The notes under the pieces were generated by a model. That model was not told the DNA's origin, searched no databases, and saw only the letters and a list, made by a program, of their open reading frames with translations. 64,000 nt of DNA. It comes from Actinacidiphila acidipaludis. GTDB lineage: Bacteria > Actinomycetota > Actinomycetes > Streptomycetales > Streptomycetaceae. A program made the translations under genes and the position numbers. Position 1 is the first letter of the stretch; the number at the start of each line of letters is the position of its first letter. Where the stretch lies: contig NZ_JAINZZ010000003.1 in assembly GCF_019890725.1 (NCBI RefSeq), positions 124,001 to 188,000 of the forward strand, given 5' to 3'. Of this stretch, positions 1 to 8,400 are shown piece by piece.

Positions 1-135
1 GACCTCGGTGTGGACGAAGACGATCATGTCCGGGGTGCGCATGTAGGTGGCCATCCCGGCGAGCTCGCCGCCGATGCGCGCCTCGTACCGCCGCGCGTCG
101 GGGACGTCGGTGACGGTGACGTCCGGCGTGCTCAC
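1..135 (-). CDS. GNAT-family N-acetyltransferase, short YidJ-like type (partial, C-terminus outside window)
   Basis: Only the first 45 residues lie in the window, starting at a GTG at 135. They read VSTPDVTVTDVPDARRYEAR followed by the beta-hairpin pattern G-E-L-A-G and a strand ending in I-V-F-V-H-T-E-V. This is the beginning of the roughly 100-residue GCN5-related acetyltransferases of the Acetyltransf_CG type, where the H-T-E-V strand precedes the acetyl-CoA binding loop (not visible here). The start codon overlaps the stop of the upstream DUF2630 gene by four bases (GTGA), so the two are probably translated from one message. Substrate unknown. Confidence 0.75.
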   Translation of the reverse strand, partial: MSTPDVTVTDVPDARRYEARIGGELAGMATYMRTPDMIVFVHTEV

Positions 136-398
136 GACCGGTAACCCTCGACGGTCGAGGAGGGCCGCACGCGGGCGCCGCTCGGGTCCTCGCCGGCCTC
201 CTTCAGCGCCCGGCGCTGCCGCAGCAGGTCCCAGCACTGGTCGAGTTCGCGCTCCAGCGCCGCCAGGCGCTCGTGTTCGGTCCCGCCCTCGATGGAGCCT
301 TGGGCGAGGAGGTCGCGCAGAGTCTTCTCGTCGGCGACCATCTTGTTGATGCGGCTGAGGATGGCCGCTTCGGCGTTGACGTCGTGGGGCTGTTCCAC
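132..398 (-). CDS. DUF2630 family protein
   Basis: An 88-residue charged protein beginning at a GTG at 398 preceded by CTGGAGG, which decides this start over longer versions. It contains the pattern I-L-S-R-I near the N-terminus, a central acidic helical stretch and the sequence LDQCWDLLRQRRALKEAGED, then V-R-P and a C-terminal V-E-G-Y. This is the typical layout of actinobacterial DUF2630 proteins, which are small, predicted helical and of unknown function. It is the first gene of a two-gene unit with the GNAT at 1-135 and lies downstream, on the same strand, of the MerR gene with a 113-base gap. Confidence 0.85.
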   Translation of the reverse strand: MEQPHDVNAEAAILSRINKMVADEKTLRDLLAQGSIEGGTEHERLAALERELDQCWDLLRQRRALKEAGEDPSGARVRPSSTVEGYRS

Positions 399-511
399 GG
401 AAAGGCACCTCCAGAGTTCCGTTTCCGGACGGTCCGGCTCTTCCACTCTTGCAGGTCGCGCGCCGCGCCGCAGACCGTCCCCCTGGGAACGTCGTCCGCC
501 GCCTCTGACCC

Positions 512-1285
512 TCACTCCGCCGCGGCGGCGCCGGCCTCAGTCTGCTCGCGCACCCACTGCTCGATCTCGGCGCGCACCCGGCGGTCCATCGCCAGCGACA
601 TCTCGGCGTCCACGATGTTCTTGGCGAGCGGGCGCAGGCGCTGCAGGGCCTCGGCGATGCGATGGGCCTCGTCGGGCGGCAGGTCGGCGAGCGAACTGAG
701 CACATGGGTCTTCACGACCTGGGTGAACAGTTCGGCGATGGCGTCGACGTGACCGCGCACCTCGCGGCCCGCGGCCAGCACGGCGGACAGCGGCACGCCC
801 TCGCGCACCAAGGCGGCGGACGCGTCCAGCAGACGGCGGCTGATGTGCAGGACGTTCTCGCCGTCGACCGCGATGTAGCCGATCTCCAGGGCCGACGTGA
901 GGTTCTCCGGACTGACGTCCTCGCCGAAGTAATCGGCGAGCTCCTGGGGGGTGAGCCTTACCGGGGTCTCGTCGGACCAGGGCGCGGACAGGGCGCCCTC
1001 CAGACCGAGCTGTTCGGCGACGCCGTCGAGGGTGCGGCCCTTCTCCCAGGCGGCGATGAGGTCGGCGATGCCGCCCAGGGTGTGGCCGCGCTCCAGAAGG
1101 GCGGCGATGGTGCGCAGCCGGGCGAGATGGTCCTCGGAGTACCAGGCGATGCGGCCGTCGCGGCGCGGGGGCGGCAGCAGGCGGCGTTCGCGGTAGAAGC
1201 GCAGGGTCCTGACGGGGATTCCGGCCGCCTCGGCCAGTTCCTCGACGCGGTACTCGCGGGTCCCGGTGCCGTCGTTGTCGTCCAC
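512..1285 (-). CDS. MerR-family transcriptional regulator
   Basis: A 257-residue protein (GTG start at 1285). Residues about 12-80 form a MerR winged helix-turn-helix: Y-R-V-E-E-L-A-E-A-A-G-I, then R-T-L-R-F-Y-R-E-R-R-L-L-P-P-P, an R-D-G-R-I-A-W-Y-S turn and a second wing with L-L-E-R-G-H-T-L. The C-terminal 170 residues are helical, without the cysteine metal-binding pattern of metal-sensing MerR proteins, so an organic ligand or a protein signal is more likely. It is divergent from the monooxygenase-hydrolase-SDR operon at 1529, with dyads in between, and is therefore the obvious candidate regulator of that operon (inference). Confidence 0.88.
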   Translation of the reverse strand: MDDNDGTGTREYRVEELAEAAGIPVRTLRFYRERRLLPPPRRDGRIAWYSEDHLARLRTIAALLERGHTLGGIADLIAAWEKGRTLDGVAEQLGLEGALSAPWSDETPVRLTPQELADYFGEDVSPENLTSALEIGYIAVDGENVLHISRRLLDASAALVREGVPLSAVLAAGREVRGHVDAIAELFTQVVKTHVLSSLADLPPDEAHRIAEALQRLRPLAKNIVDAEMSLAMDRRVRAEIEQWVREQTEAGAAAAE

Positions 1286-1364
1286 CCGGTCAGCCTATGC
1301 GCTGGCGAACGCGTGATCGGCCCGCTCCTGGGCGCCGCGCCCGGTGCGGGGAGCGGCCAGGAGA

Positions 1365-1434
1365 CTTACCGGGCGGTAAGAATTCCGCCGATCCCCTACC
1401 GCAGGTAACTCGCGTGCCCTACAGTCCGACTGTA
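1365..1434. promoter_or_regulatory. Divergent control region with three dyads between merR and the monooxygenase operon
   Basis: The 243-base gap between the two divergent genes holds CTTACCGGGCGGTAAG at 1365-1380 (arms CTTACC/GGTAAG), a related TACC-GCA-GGTA dyad at 1397-1407 and TACAGTCCGACTGTA at 1420-1434 (perfect 6-base arms, 3-base spacer). Dyads like these are typical regulator binding sites. The TACC/GGTA pair could bind one protein twice, and the third resembles a MerR-type site placed between promoter elements. No binding is shown. Confidence 0.5.
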
Positions 1435-1528
1435 CGACCGTGCCAGTGATTGCTGGCGTGATTGTCGGACGAGACGGTAACGCGGAAAGCTCAGGCGGTT
1501 CAGTCAGTCGGTCGAAGGGCGGTGCCAG

Positions 1529-3034
1529 GTGGACGGCGACCTCGAACACGTGCGGGTGGCGGTGATCGGGTCAGGGTTCGGCGGACTGGGGGCCGCCGTC
1601 AGACTGCGCAGGGAAGGGATCACCGACTTCGTGATCCTGGAACGCGCCGACGCGGTGGGCGGGACCTGGCGGGACAACAGCTACCCCGGTTGTGCCTGCG
1701 ACGTCCCCTCCCACCTCTACTCGTTCTCCTTCGCGCCCAACCCGGACTGGCCGCGGGCCTTCTCCGGGCAGGAGCACATCCGGGCGTACCTCGAACGGGT
1801 CACCGACACCTTCGGGCTGCGGCCGCATCTGCGGTTCGGCGCCGAGGTGCTGCAGGCCCGCTGGGACGACGGCGCCCGCCGCTGGCACCTGACGACGGCG
1901 GCCGGCGAACTGACCGCGGACGTGGTCGTCTCCGCCACCGGGCCGCTGTCGGACCCGAAGATCCCGGACATCCCCGGGATCGAGGACTTCCCCGGGCGGG
2001 TCTTCCACTCCTCGCGCTGGGACCACGACTTCGACCTCAAGGGCAAGCGGGTCGCCATGGTGGGCACGGGGGCCTCGGCGATCCAGATCGTGCCGTCGAT
2101 CCAGCCCGAGGTGGGCCGGCTGACCGTCATCCAGCGCACCCCGCCGTGGGTGATGCCGCGGATGGACCGGCCGATCGGCGCCGTCGAGCGCCGGCTGCAC
2201 GGGATCGTGCCGGGCACGGCCAAGGCCAGGCGCGGACTGCTGTGGCTGATCCGCGAGTTCCAGGTGGGCGCGTTCGTCAAGCGGCCCAAACTGATGAAGG
2301 CCGCTGAGCAGATCGCCCGCAACCACCTGCGGCGCTCGGTGAAGGACCCGGACCTGCGCGCCCGGCTCACCCCCGACTACACCATCGGCTGCAAGCGCAT
2401 CCTGCTGTCCAACACCTACTATCCGGCGCTCGCGCAGCCGAACACCGAGGTGCTCACCTCCGCGCTCACCGAAGTGCGCGGCTCGACGGTGGTCACCGCG
2501 GACGGCGCCGAGCGGGACGTCGACGCGATCATCTTCGGAACCGGCTTCCACGTCACCGACATGCCGATCGGCGACCGGGTGATCGGTGCCGACGGCCGCA
2601 GGCTCAGCGAGCACTGGAAGGACGGCATGGCGGCCCTGCGCGGCTGCACGGTGGACGGATTTCCCAATCTTCTGTTCATCATCGGTCCGAACACCGGACT
2701 GGGGAACAGTTCGATGATCCTGATGATCGAATCGTCGCTCAACTACGTCGCCTCCTACCTGCGGGCCCTGTCGGCGAGCGGCGGCGCGGCGCTGGACGCC
2801 AAGCCGGACGCAGTGAAGGCGTGGAACGACGAGATGCAGCGACGGGCGTCGCGCACGGTGTGGAACACCGGCGGCTGCAAGAGCTGGTACCTGGACGCCA
2901 ACGGCCGCAACACCACCGCCTGGCCGGGTACCACCGCCGAGTTCCGGCGGGCCACCCGCGAACTGAAGCTGTCGGAGTACGAGGTGCTGGCGCCGGTCGC
3001 CGCCCAGGAGCGATCGGTGGAGGCCGTCTCATGA
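1529..3034 (+). CDS. Flavin-containing Baeyer-Villiger-type monooxygenase
   Basis: A 501-residue FAD- and NADPH-dependent monooxygenase, expected to insert oxygen next to a ketone or to oxidise a heteroatom. The first Rossmann motif G-S-G-F-G-G is at residues 14-19. The Baeyer-Villiger fingerprint F-x-G-x-x-x-H-x-x-x-W-D is at 154-165 (FPGRVFHSSRWD). A second nucleotide-binding motif G-T-G-A-S-A-I-Q follows at about 180. The length fits the family. The GTG start is preceded by GAAGGGCGG. It overlaps the next gene by four bases (ATGA), so it heads an operon with a hydrolase and a dehydrogenase. This set suits ketone to ester to acid plus alcohol degradation, or remodelling of a lipid or steroid substrate (inference). 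It resembles the mycobacterial mymA-lipR-sadH order. Confidence 0.9.
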   Translation: MDGDLEHVRVAVIGSGFGGLGAAVRLRREGITDFVILERADAVGGTWRDNSYPGCACDVPSHLYSFSFAPNPDWPRAFSGQEHIRAYLERVTDTFGLRPHLRFGAEVLQARWDDGARRWHLTTAAGELTADVVVSATGPLSDPKIPDIPGIEDFPGRVFHSSRWDHDFDLKGKRVAMVGTGASAIQIVPSIQPEVGRLTVIQRTPPWVMPRMDRPIGAVERRLHGIVPGTAKARRGLLWLIREFQVGAFVKRPKLMKAAEQIARNHLRRSVKDPDLRARLTPDYTIGCKRILLSNTYYPALAQPNTEVLTSALTEVRGSTVVTADGAERDVDAIIFGTGFHVTDMPIGDRVIGADGRRLSEHWKDGMAALRGCTVDGFPNLLFIIGPNTGLGNSSMILMIESSLNYVASYLRALSASGGAALDAKPDAVKAWNDEMQRRASRTVWNTGGCKSWYLDANGRNTTAWPGTTAEFRRATRELKLSEYEVLAPVAAQERSVEAVS

Positions 3035-3996
3035 CCCTGCCCTACGAGGCGGTGCGTGCCCGCCGTGAGCACACCGTCGTATCAGCGGACGGAACGCGCC
3101 TGCACGTCGAGGAGTACGGGCGGGCCGATGGTCCCACCGTCGTACTGGCGCACGGCTGGACGTGCTCCACGCTCTTCTGGGCGCCGGTCGTGCGGCTGCT
3201 GGCCGCCGACCACCGCGTCGTCGCCTACGACCAGCGCGGCCACGGCCGCAGCGGCGGGCCGGCCACCCGCACGGGTTACAGCACGGACCTCCTGGCCGAT
3301 GATCTGCAAGCCGTACTGGAAACCGTCGTCCCCGACGGTCAACAGGCCGTGCTCGCAGGTCACTCCATGGGCGGTATGACGATCATGGCGGCATCCGGGC
3401 GGGTGCCGGTCACCACCCGCACGGCCGCGGTGCTGCTCGCCAGCACCGGCAGCGGGCGCCTGCTGGGCAGCACCGAGGTGCTGCCGCCCCGGTTCGGCGG
3501 GCGGTGGCTGCGGCGCGTCCTGCACCGTCAACTGCTCGTCTCCCGGCTGCCACTCGGACCGGTGACCCCCGTCTCGAAGGCCGCGCTGAAGTACGGCGTC
3601 CTGGGCGCCGCGTCGTCACCCGCGCAGGTGACCTTCACCGCGCGCATCGTGCACGCATGCCGCCCACGTCACCGCTCGGCCTGGGGACAGGTGCTGGCCC
3701 TGCTCGACCTGGACCGCGAACTCGCCGCGATCGGCGCGCCCACCGCCGTCCTGGTCGGCACCTCCGACAAGCTCACCCCCAAGTCGCACGCCCACCGCAT
3801 GGCCGCCGCCCTGCCGCAGCTGGTCTCCCTGACCGAACTGCCACACCTCGGCCACATGACACCGATCGAGGACCCGCCCGCCGTCGCGCAGGTCATCCGG
3901 GACCTGGCCGCCCGGCACCTGGCGCCCGCCGCGGACCAGGCGGCCGGGAAGCCCGAACAGCAGCAGGAGCTGGCGAAGGAGGAGAAGACCGCATGA
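3031..3996 (+). CDS. Alpha/beta-fold hydrolase
   Basis: A 321-residue hydrolase. It shows the oxyanion-strand pattern V-L-A-H-G-W, then Y-D-Q-R-G-H-G-R-S-G, and the nucleophile elbow G-H-S-M-G-G with Ser112. A late strand (V-L-V-G-T-S-D-K-L-T-P) would carry the acid, and H-L-G-H-M-T-P supplies the catalytic His. ATG at 3031 overlaps the monooxygenase stop (ATGA), and the end overlaps the following SDR start in the same way, so translation is coupled across three genes. Likely role is hydrolysis of the ester or lactone made by the monooxygenase (inference). The C-terminal 20 residues are Gln/Glu/Lys-rich and look disordered. Confidence 0.88.
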   Translation: MTLPYEAVRARREHTVVSADGTRLHVEEYGRADGPTVVLAHGWTCSTLFWAPVVRLLAADHRVVAYDQRGHGRSGGPATRTGYSTDLLADDLQAVLETVVPDGQQAVLAGHSMGGMTIMAASGRVPVTTRTAAVLLASTGSGRLLGSTEVLPPRFGGRWLRRVLHRQLLVSRLPLGPVTPVSKAALKYGVLGAASSPAQVTFTARIVHACRPRHRSAWGQVLALLDLDRELAAIGAPTAVLVGTSDKLTPKSHAHRMAAALPQLVSLTELPHLGHMTPIEDPPAVAQVIRDLAARHLAPAADQAAGKPEQQQELAKEEKTA

Positions 3997-4895
3997 GCGG
4001 ACGATCGCTGGACGGCCGGGTGGCCGTCGTCACCGGAGCGGCCCGCGGCGTGGGGGAGATGATCGCCCGCAAGCTCGCGGCCCGCGGCGCACGGGTGGCC
4101 CTGGTGGGCCTGGAACCCGACGAGTTGAAGAAGGTCGCGCAGTCGCTGCCCGGCGACGCCGCCCACTGGACCGCGGACGTCACGGACCGCGAGGCGATGA
4201 AGACGGTGGCCGCCGAGGTGCTCGCGCACTTCGGCCGCATCGACGTCGTCGTGGCCAACGCCGGTGTCGCCACCGGCGGTCCGTTCCTCGACTCCGACGC
4301 CGACGCGTTCGACCGGGTCATCCAGGTCAACCTGCTGGGCAGTGTCGCCACCGCCCGCGCGTTCCTGCCGGCGCTGGTCACCACCCGTGGCTACCTGCTG
4401 CAGATCGCCTCCCTCGCCGCGATCACCCCCGCCCCGATGATGGCCGCGTACTGCGCGAGCAAGTCGGGCGTGGAGGCGTTCGCGCACAGCCTGCGGGCCG
4501 AACTCGGCCACCGGGGTGTGGGGGTGGGCGTCGGCTACCTCAGCTGGACCGACACCGACATGGTGCGCGGCGCCGACGAGGACGAGGCGCTGCGCCTGAT
4601 GCGGTCGCGTCTGCCCTGGCCCGCCAACCGGACCTACCCGCTGGAGCCCGCCGTCGACCGGCTCGTGGAGGGCATCGTCCGCCGCTCGCCGCACGTGTAC
4701 GGACAGTGGTGGCTGCGCGGGATGCAGCCGCTGCGCGGCTATCTGCCGTCGATCATCGGCGGACCCATGGGACGCCGCGAAATGCGGCGTGCGGCACCGG
4801 CGCTGGCGCGCAACGCCGGTGCTCCCAGGGGCCTGGTCGGCCGCGGTGGGGCGGCGGACGAGGCCGAGCGATCATCGATCGATCACGCTCGGTAA
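3993..4895 (+). CDS. Short-chain dehydrogenase/reductase (SDR)
   Basis: A 300-residue classical SDR. The cofactor motif T-G-A-A-R-G-V-G is near residue 15, N-A-G-V-A near 90, the catalytic Ser in L-Q-I-A-S-L and the Y-C-A-S-K catalytic Tyr/Lys at about 152-156. Its extended C-terminus, with W-L-R-G-M-Q-P-L-R-G, resembles SDRs found beside Baeyer-Villiger monooxygenases in mycobacteria (SadH-like, recognised from memory). It is third in the coupled operon starting at 1529 and probably oxidises or reduces the alcohol/ketone of the same pathway. The real start is the ATG at 3993 that overlaps the hydrolase stop. Confidence 0.88.
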   Translation: MSGRSLDGRVAVVTGAARGVGEMIARKLAARGARVALVGLEPDELKKVAQSLPGDAAHWTADVTDREAMKTVAAEVLAHFGRIDVVVANAGVATGGPFLDSDADAFDRVIQVNLLGSVATARAFLPALVTTRGYLLQIASLAAITPAPMMAAYCASKSGVEAFAHSLRAELGHRGVGVGVGYLSWTDTDMVRGADEDEALRLMRSRLPWPANRTYPLEPAVDRLVEGIVRRSPHVYGQWWLRGMQPLRGYLPSIIGGPMGRREMRRAAPALARNAGAPRGLVGRGGAADEAERSSIDHAR

Positions 4896-5001
4896 CAGTA
4901 ACCGGCCGCTGACCTGCGGTAATTGTCCCAGGATGCGGGGGTTGTCCGGTCATGTCACTCTTGTCGAGGCCCCATTCCCACACACTCCAGGAGGAGTAAC
5001 C

Positions 5002-5220
5002 ATGGGCGCTTTCGATCAGTTCAAGGACCAGGCCACCCAGTACGAGGAGCAGGCCAAGGGCGCGGTCGGCAACAAGCGCGACAAGTCCGCCAACCCCCAG
5101 CAGCAGGAGCGCATGGACCGCGAGCGCGGCCAGCGTGACCCGCAGCGCGGCTCCGAGTTCGAGGACCGTGCGCGTGAGCGCATGGACCGGGACGCCGAGG
5201 AAGAGCAGGACTGGGCCTGA
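5002..5220 (+). CDS. Small highly charged hydrophilic protein (unknown)
   Basis: A 72-residue protein with an excellent ribosome site (AGGAGGAG nine bases before ATG). It starts MGAFDQFKDQATQYEEQAKG and continues as Arg/Asp/Gln/Glu-rich sequence with two E-R-M-D-R repeats. It has no membrane segment or cysteine and is predicted to be disordered or helical. The first half resembles CsbD/late-embryogenesis-like stress proteins and short antitoxin-like proteins of actinobacteria, but I cannot assign a family. It stands alone between the SDR operon and a strong terminator, so it is probably monocistronic. The strong SD and terminator suggest high expression (inference). Confidence 0.75.
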   Translation: MGAFDQFKDQATQYEEQAKGAVGNKRDKSANPQQQERMDRERGQRDPQRGSEFEDRARERMDRDAEEEQDWA

Positions 5221-5286
5221 ACGGCCTGACTTGAACGGTCGCCGACGACGACGGCGCGTGCGCCGCAGTCGGACGCAGTGACACGG

Positions 5287-5314
5287 GAAGGGGCACCCCC
5301 CGGGGTGCCCCTTC
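5287..5314. terminator. Strong intrinsic hairpin after the small hydrophilic gene
   Basis: Perfect 13-base arms, GAAGGGGCACCCC at 5287-5299 and its complement at 5302-5314, with a 2-base CC tip. It lies 66 bases after the stop at 5220 and 87 bases from the end of the convergent tricorn gene, so it can serve both strands. There is no long U tract, as is usual in Streptomyces. Confidence 0.85.
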
Positions 5315-5400
5315 TTCGCTGCCCGCGACAGGTCGCCCTGCCGAGCCGTCCGGAAGAGTCTGCCGAGCCGTCCGGAAGACCGGAAGGGGGGGAACCCCGG

Positions 5401-8400
5401 TCAGCGCGGCGGGAGTTCGGGGCGGGCCCGGTTGGGTCGCGTGGACAGGTCCGGCGGCACGGCGGCCGGATGCCGCTCCAGCAGGTCGAGTGCGGTCCGC
5501 ACGGCCACGGCGAGTTGGCCGTGGCGGCCCTCCGCCCAGTCGAGCGGCGTACGCAGGCACTCGATGTCGGGCGAGACGCCGTGGTTCTCGACCGCCCAGC
5601 CGTAGGCGTCGAACCAGGCGGCGTTCATCGGCACGGTGATGACGGTGTTGTCGCCCAGCCGGTGCCGGCCGGTCATGCCGACGACCCCGCCCCACGTGCG
5701 CAGGCCCACCACCGGTCCCAGGCCCAGGAGTTTGAAGGCCGCGGTGATCATGTCGCCGTCGGACGACGTCGCTTCGTCGGCGACCGCCACGATCGGCCCG
5801 CGCGGCGCGCTGCCGGCGTACGAGACCGGCTGGGCGTTGCGCGTCAGGTCCCAGCCGAGGACCTTGCGGGTCAGCTTCTCGATGACGAGTTCGCTGATGT
5901 TGCCGCCGGCGTTGCCGCGGACGTCCACCAGCAGCGCGTCGTACGCGACCTCCTTGCGCAGGTCCCGGTTGAACTGCGCCCAGCCGGAGCCGCCGAGGTC
6001 CGGGATGTGCAGGTAGCCGCAGCGGCCGCCGCTCAGCCGCCGCACGACCCTGCGGCGCCGGGCGACCCAGTGCTGGTAACGCAGCGGCCGGTCGTCGATC
6101 AGCGGGACGACGGCGACCCTGCGCGGCGCGCCCCGCCCGCCCGGCGGGAGGAACGTCAGCTCCACGGTGGTGCCCCCGGCGCCCGACAGCAGCGGGAACG
6201 GCCCGGCCTGCGGGTCGACCGGGCGGCCGTCGACGTGGGTGAGCACCGCGCCCTCCCGGATGCCGGTGCCGGCCAGCGGCGACCGCGCCTTGGAGTCCGA
6301 GGACTCGCCGGGCAGGATCCGCAGCACCGTCCACGTGCCGTCCTTGTTGTGCTGGAAGTCCGCGCCGAGCAGGCCGATCGGGCGCTGGTAGTGCGGCGGC
6401 CCCTCGCTGCGGCGGGCGGGCTGCACATACGCGTGCGAGGTGCCGAGTTCGCCGAGGACCTCCCGCAGCAGGTCGGCGAACTCGTCGGGCGTGGAGACGC
6501 GTTCGACCAGCGGCCGGTACTGGTCGAGGATCGCCGGCCAGTCCACGCCGCACATGTCGGGCGCCCAGAAGTAGTCGCGGATCAGCCGCCCGGCCTCGGC
6601 GTACGACTGACGCCATTCGGCGGTCGGTTCGACCTCGTGCAGGATGCGGCGCATGTCGACGTAGACGGTCGAGTCGTCGTCGCCGCGCTCGGTGGCGGGC
6701 AGCACCGCGAGGTCGCCCTCGTCGAAGACCGCCAGACGCTGGCCGTCGCCGCTCACCGCGTACCAGTCCATGTGGTGGACGAGTTCGGTGCGCTTGGACT
6801 TCCCGAGGTTGAAGTAGTCCAGCGTGGGCCGCGCGGAGGGGTCGGCCGGGTTGACGAACGTCTCGCCCAGCGCGCCGGAGATCGGCCAGCGCAGCCACAC
6901 CAGGCCGCCCTGCACGGGTTCCAGCGCCGAGTACTTCGACGCGGCCACCGGGAACGGCGTCACCCGGTTCGGCAGACCCTCGGCCTCGACGACCACCGGC
7001 CCGTCGCCGACCGCCTCGCCCGGGTCCAGGCCGGAGCCGACCGGACTGCCCTCGACGCGCAGGGCGAAGGGCGAGGGCGTCGCCGAGTTCAGCGGCACGA
7101 GGTAGGGGCGGCAGCCCAGCGGGAACGACAGGTCGCCGGTGTGCACGTCGTACACCGGGTCGAAACCGCGCCACGACAGGAACGCCAGGTAGCGGCCGTC
7201 GCGGGTGAACACCGGCTGCTCGTCCTCGAAACGGCCGTTGGTCACGTCGAGGATCGTGTGATCGGACAACCGGGCGATCTTGATGGAACGCAGCGAGCGG
7301 CCCACCCCGGGGTGCGACCACGTCAGCCACGCCGAGTCCGGGGAGAACGCCAGGTCGCGCACGGGACCGTTGGTCGAGCGGATCAGCTCCTGGACGGTGC
7401 CCGCGGGCCGCGCGACCGGCGGGCGGCCGTGCGTCAACCGGTCGTCGTCGAAGTCACCCTCGCCGGTGGCCGGCCCGCGCGTCCCCGAGCCGACGGAGCC
7501 GTCGCCGTCGTCCCCCACACCGGTGCTCACCAGCAGCAGCCGGCCGTCGTGCGAGGCGACGGCGAGAGTGCCGCCGTCCGGCGAGGACACCAGTTCCAGG
7601 GCACGGCCCAGGCGTCCTGTCGCCAGCCGGACGCGGACGTCGTCCACGTCCCGCACGTCGCCGGAGCCAGACCCGGCCCCTGACCCGTCCGCCGATCCGG
7701 CCGCGGGTCCCGTCGCCGCGCCGCCCCCCGGGCCGCCGTCCCCCGAGCCGCCCTCCTCCGAGCCGTCGTCCGCCGAGCCGTCGTCACCGGCACCGCCGTC
7801 CCCCGCGCCCCCCTCCACCAGCGCCTCGGGCCGCGGCCCGGGCCGCTCCGTGCCGCCGCCCTCCCGACCGGACGGGCCCACGCCGGAACCGTCCGCCCGG
7901 GAACTGCTAGCGCCGGATCCGTCCGCCCCGGAACCGCTCGCCCCAGCCCCGTCCGGCCCGGTGCGCTCCGGCCCCGTGCCGCCGTCCGGCGGCCCCGGAC
8001 CGTCCGGTCCTGCGCCGGTCCCCTCGTCCTGCCCGGTCCACCGCGTGGACCCCCGGCGGGCCCCCGCCCCCACCTGCACCGCGTCCCCGGCGGCCGCCGC
8101 ACCGGCCGCCACCTCAGCCACCTCGCCGAGGCCCCCCTCATCCAGTTCCCCCAGTTCCTCCCGCTCACGGGACAGCGTCCGCGCCGCGCGGCCCGGCAGC
8201 GGCGCGAGCTCGATGCCGTCCTCGCCCTCCGCGTCCGTGACGTACGCGATCAGGCCGGTGTCGCCCAGCATCCTCGGCAGCCGCACCCGGGCGCCCGGCT
8301 CGTCGGCGATGGTGCGGGCCGGGCCGTCGCGGTGGGTGAGCCAGTACAGGCTGCCGCGGACGCACACCGCGCTCGCCCGCCCGGTGCGGTCGGTGGCCAG

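Noticed and set aside
5278-7683. 801-aa plus-strand open frame opposite the tricorn gene
   Set aside because: It is the antisense of a well-supported protease with clear domain motifs; its translation is Arg/Gly/Ala-rich with no family features. High G+C makes such shadows common.
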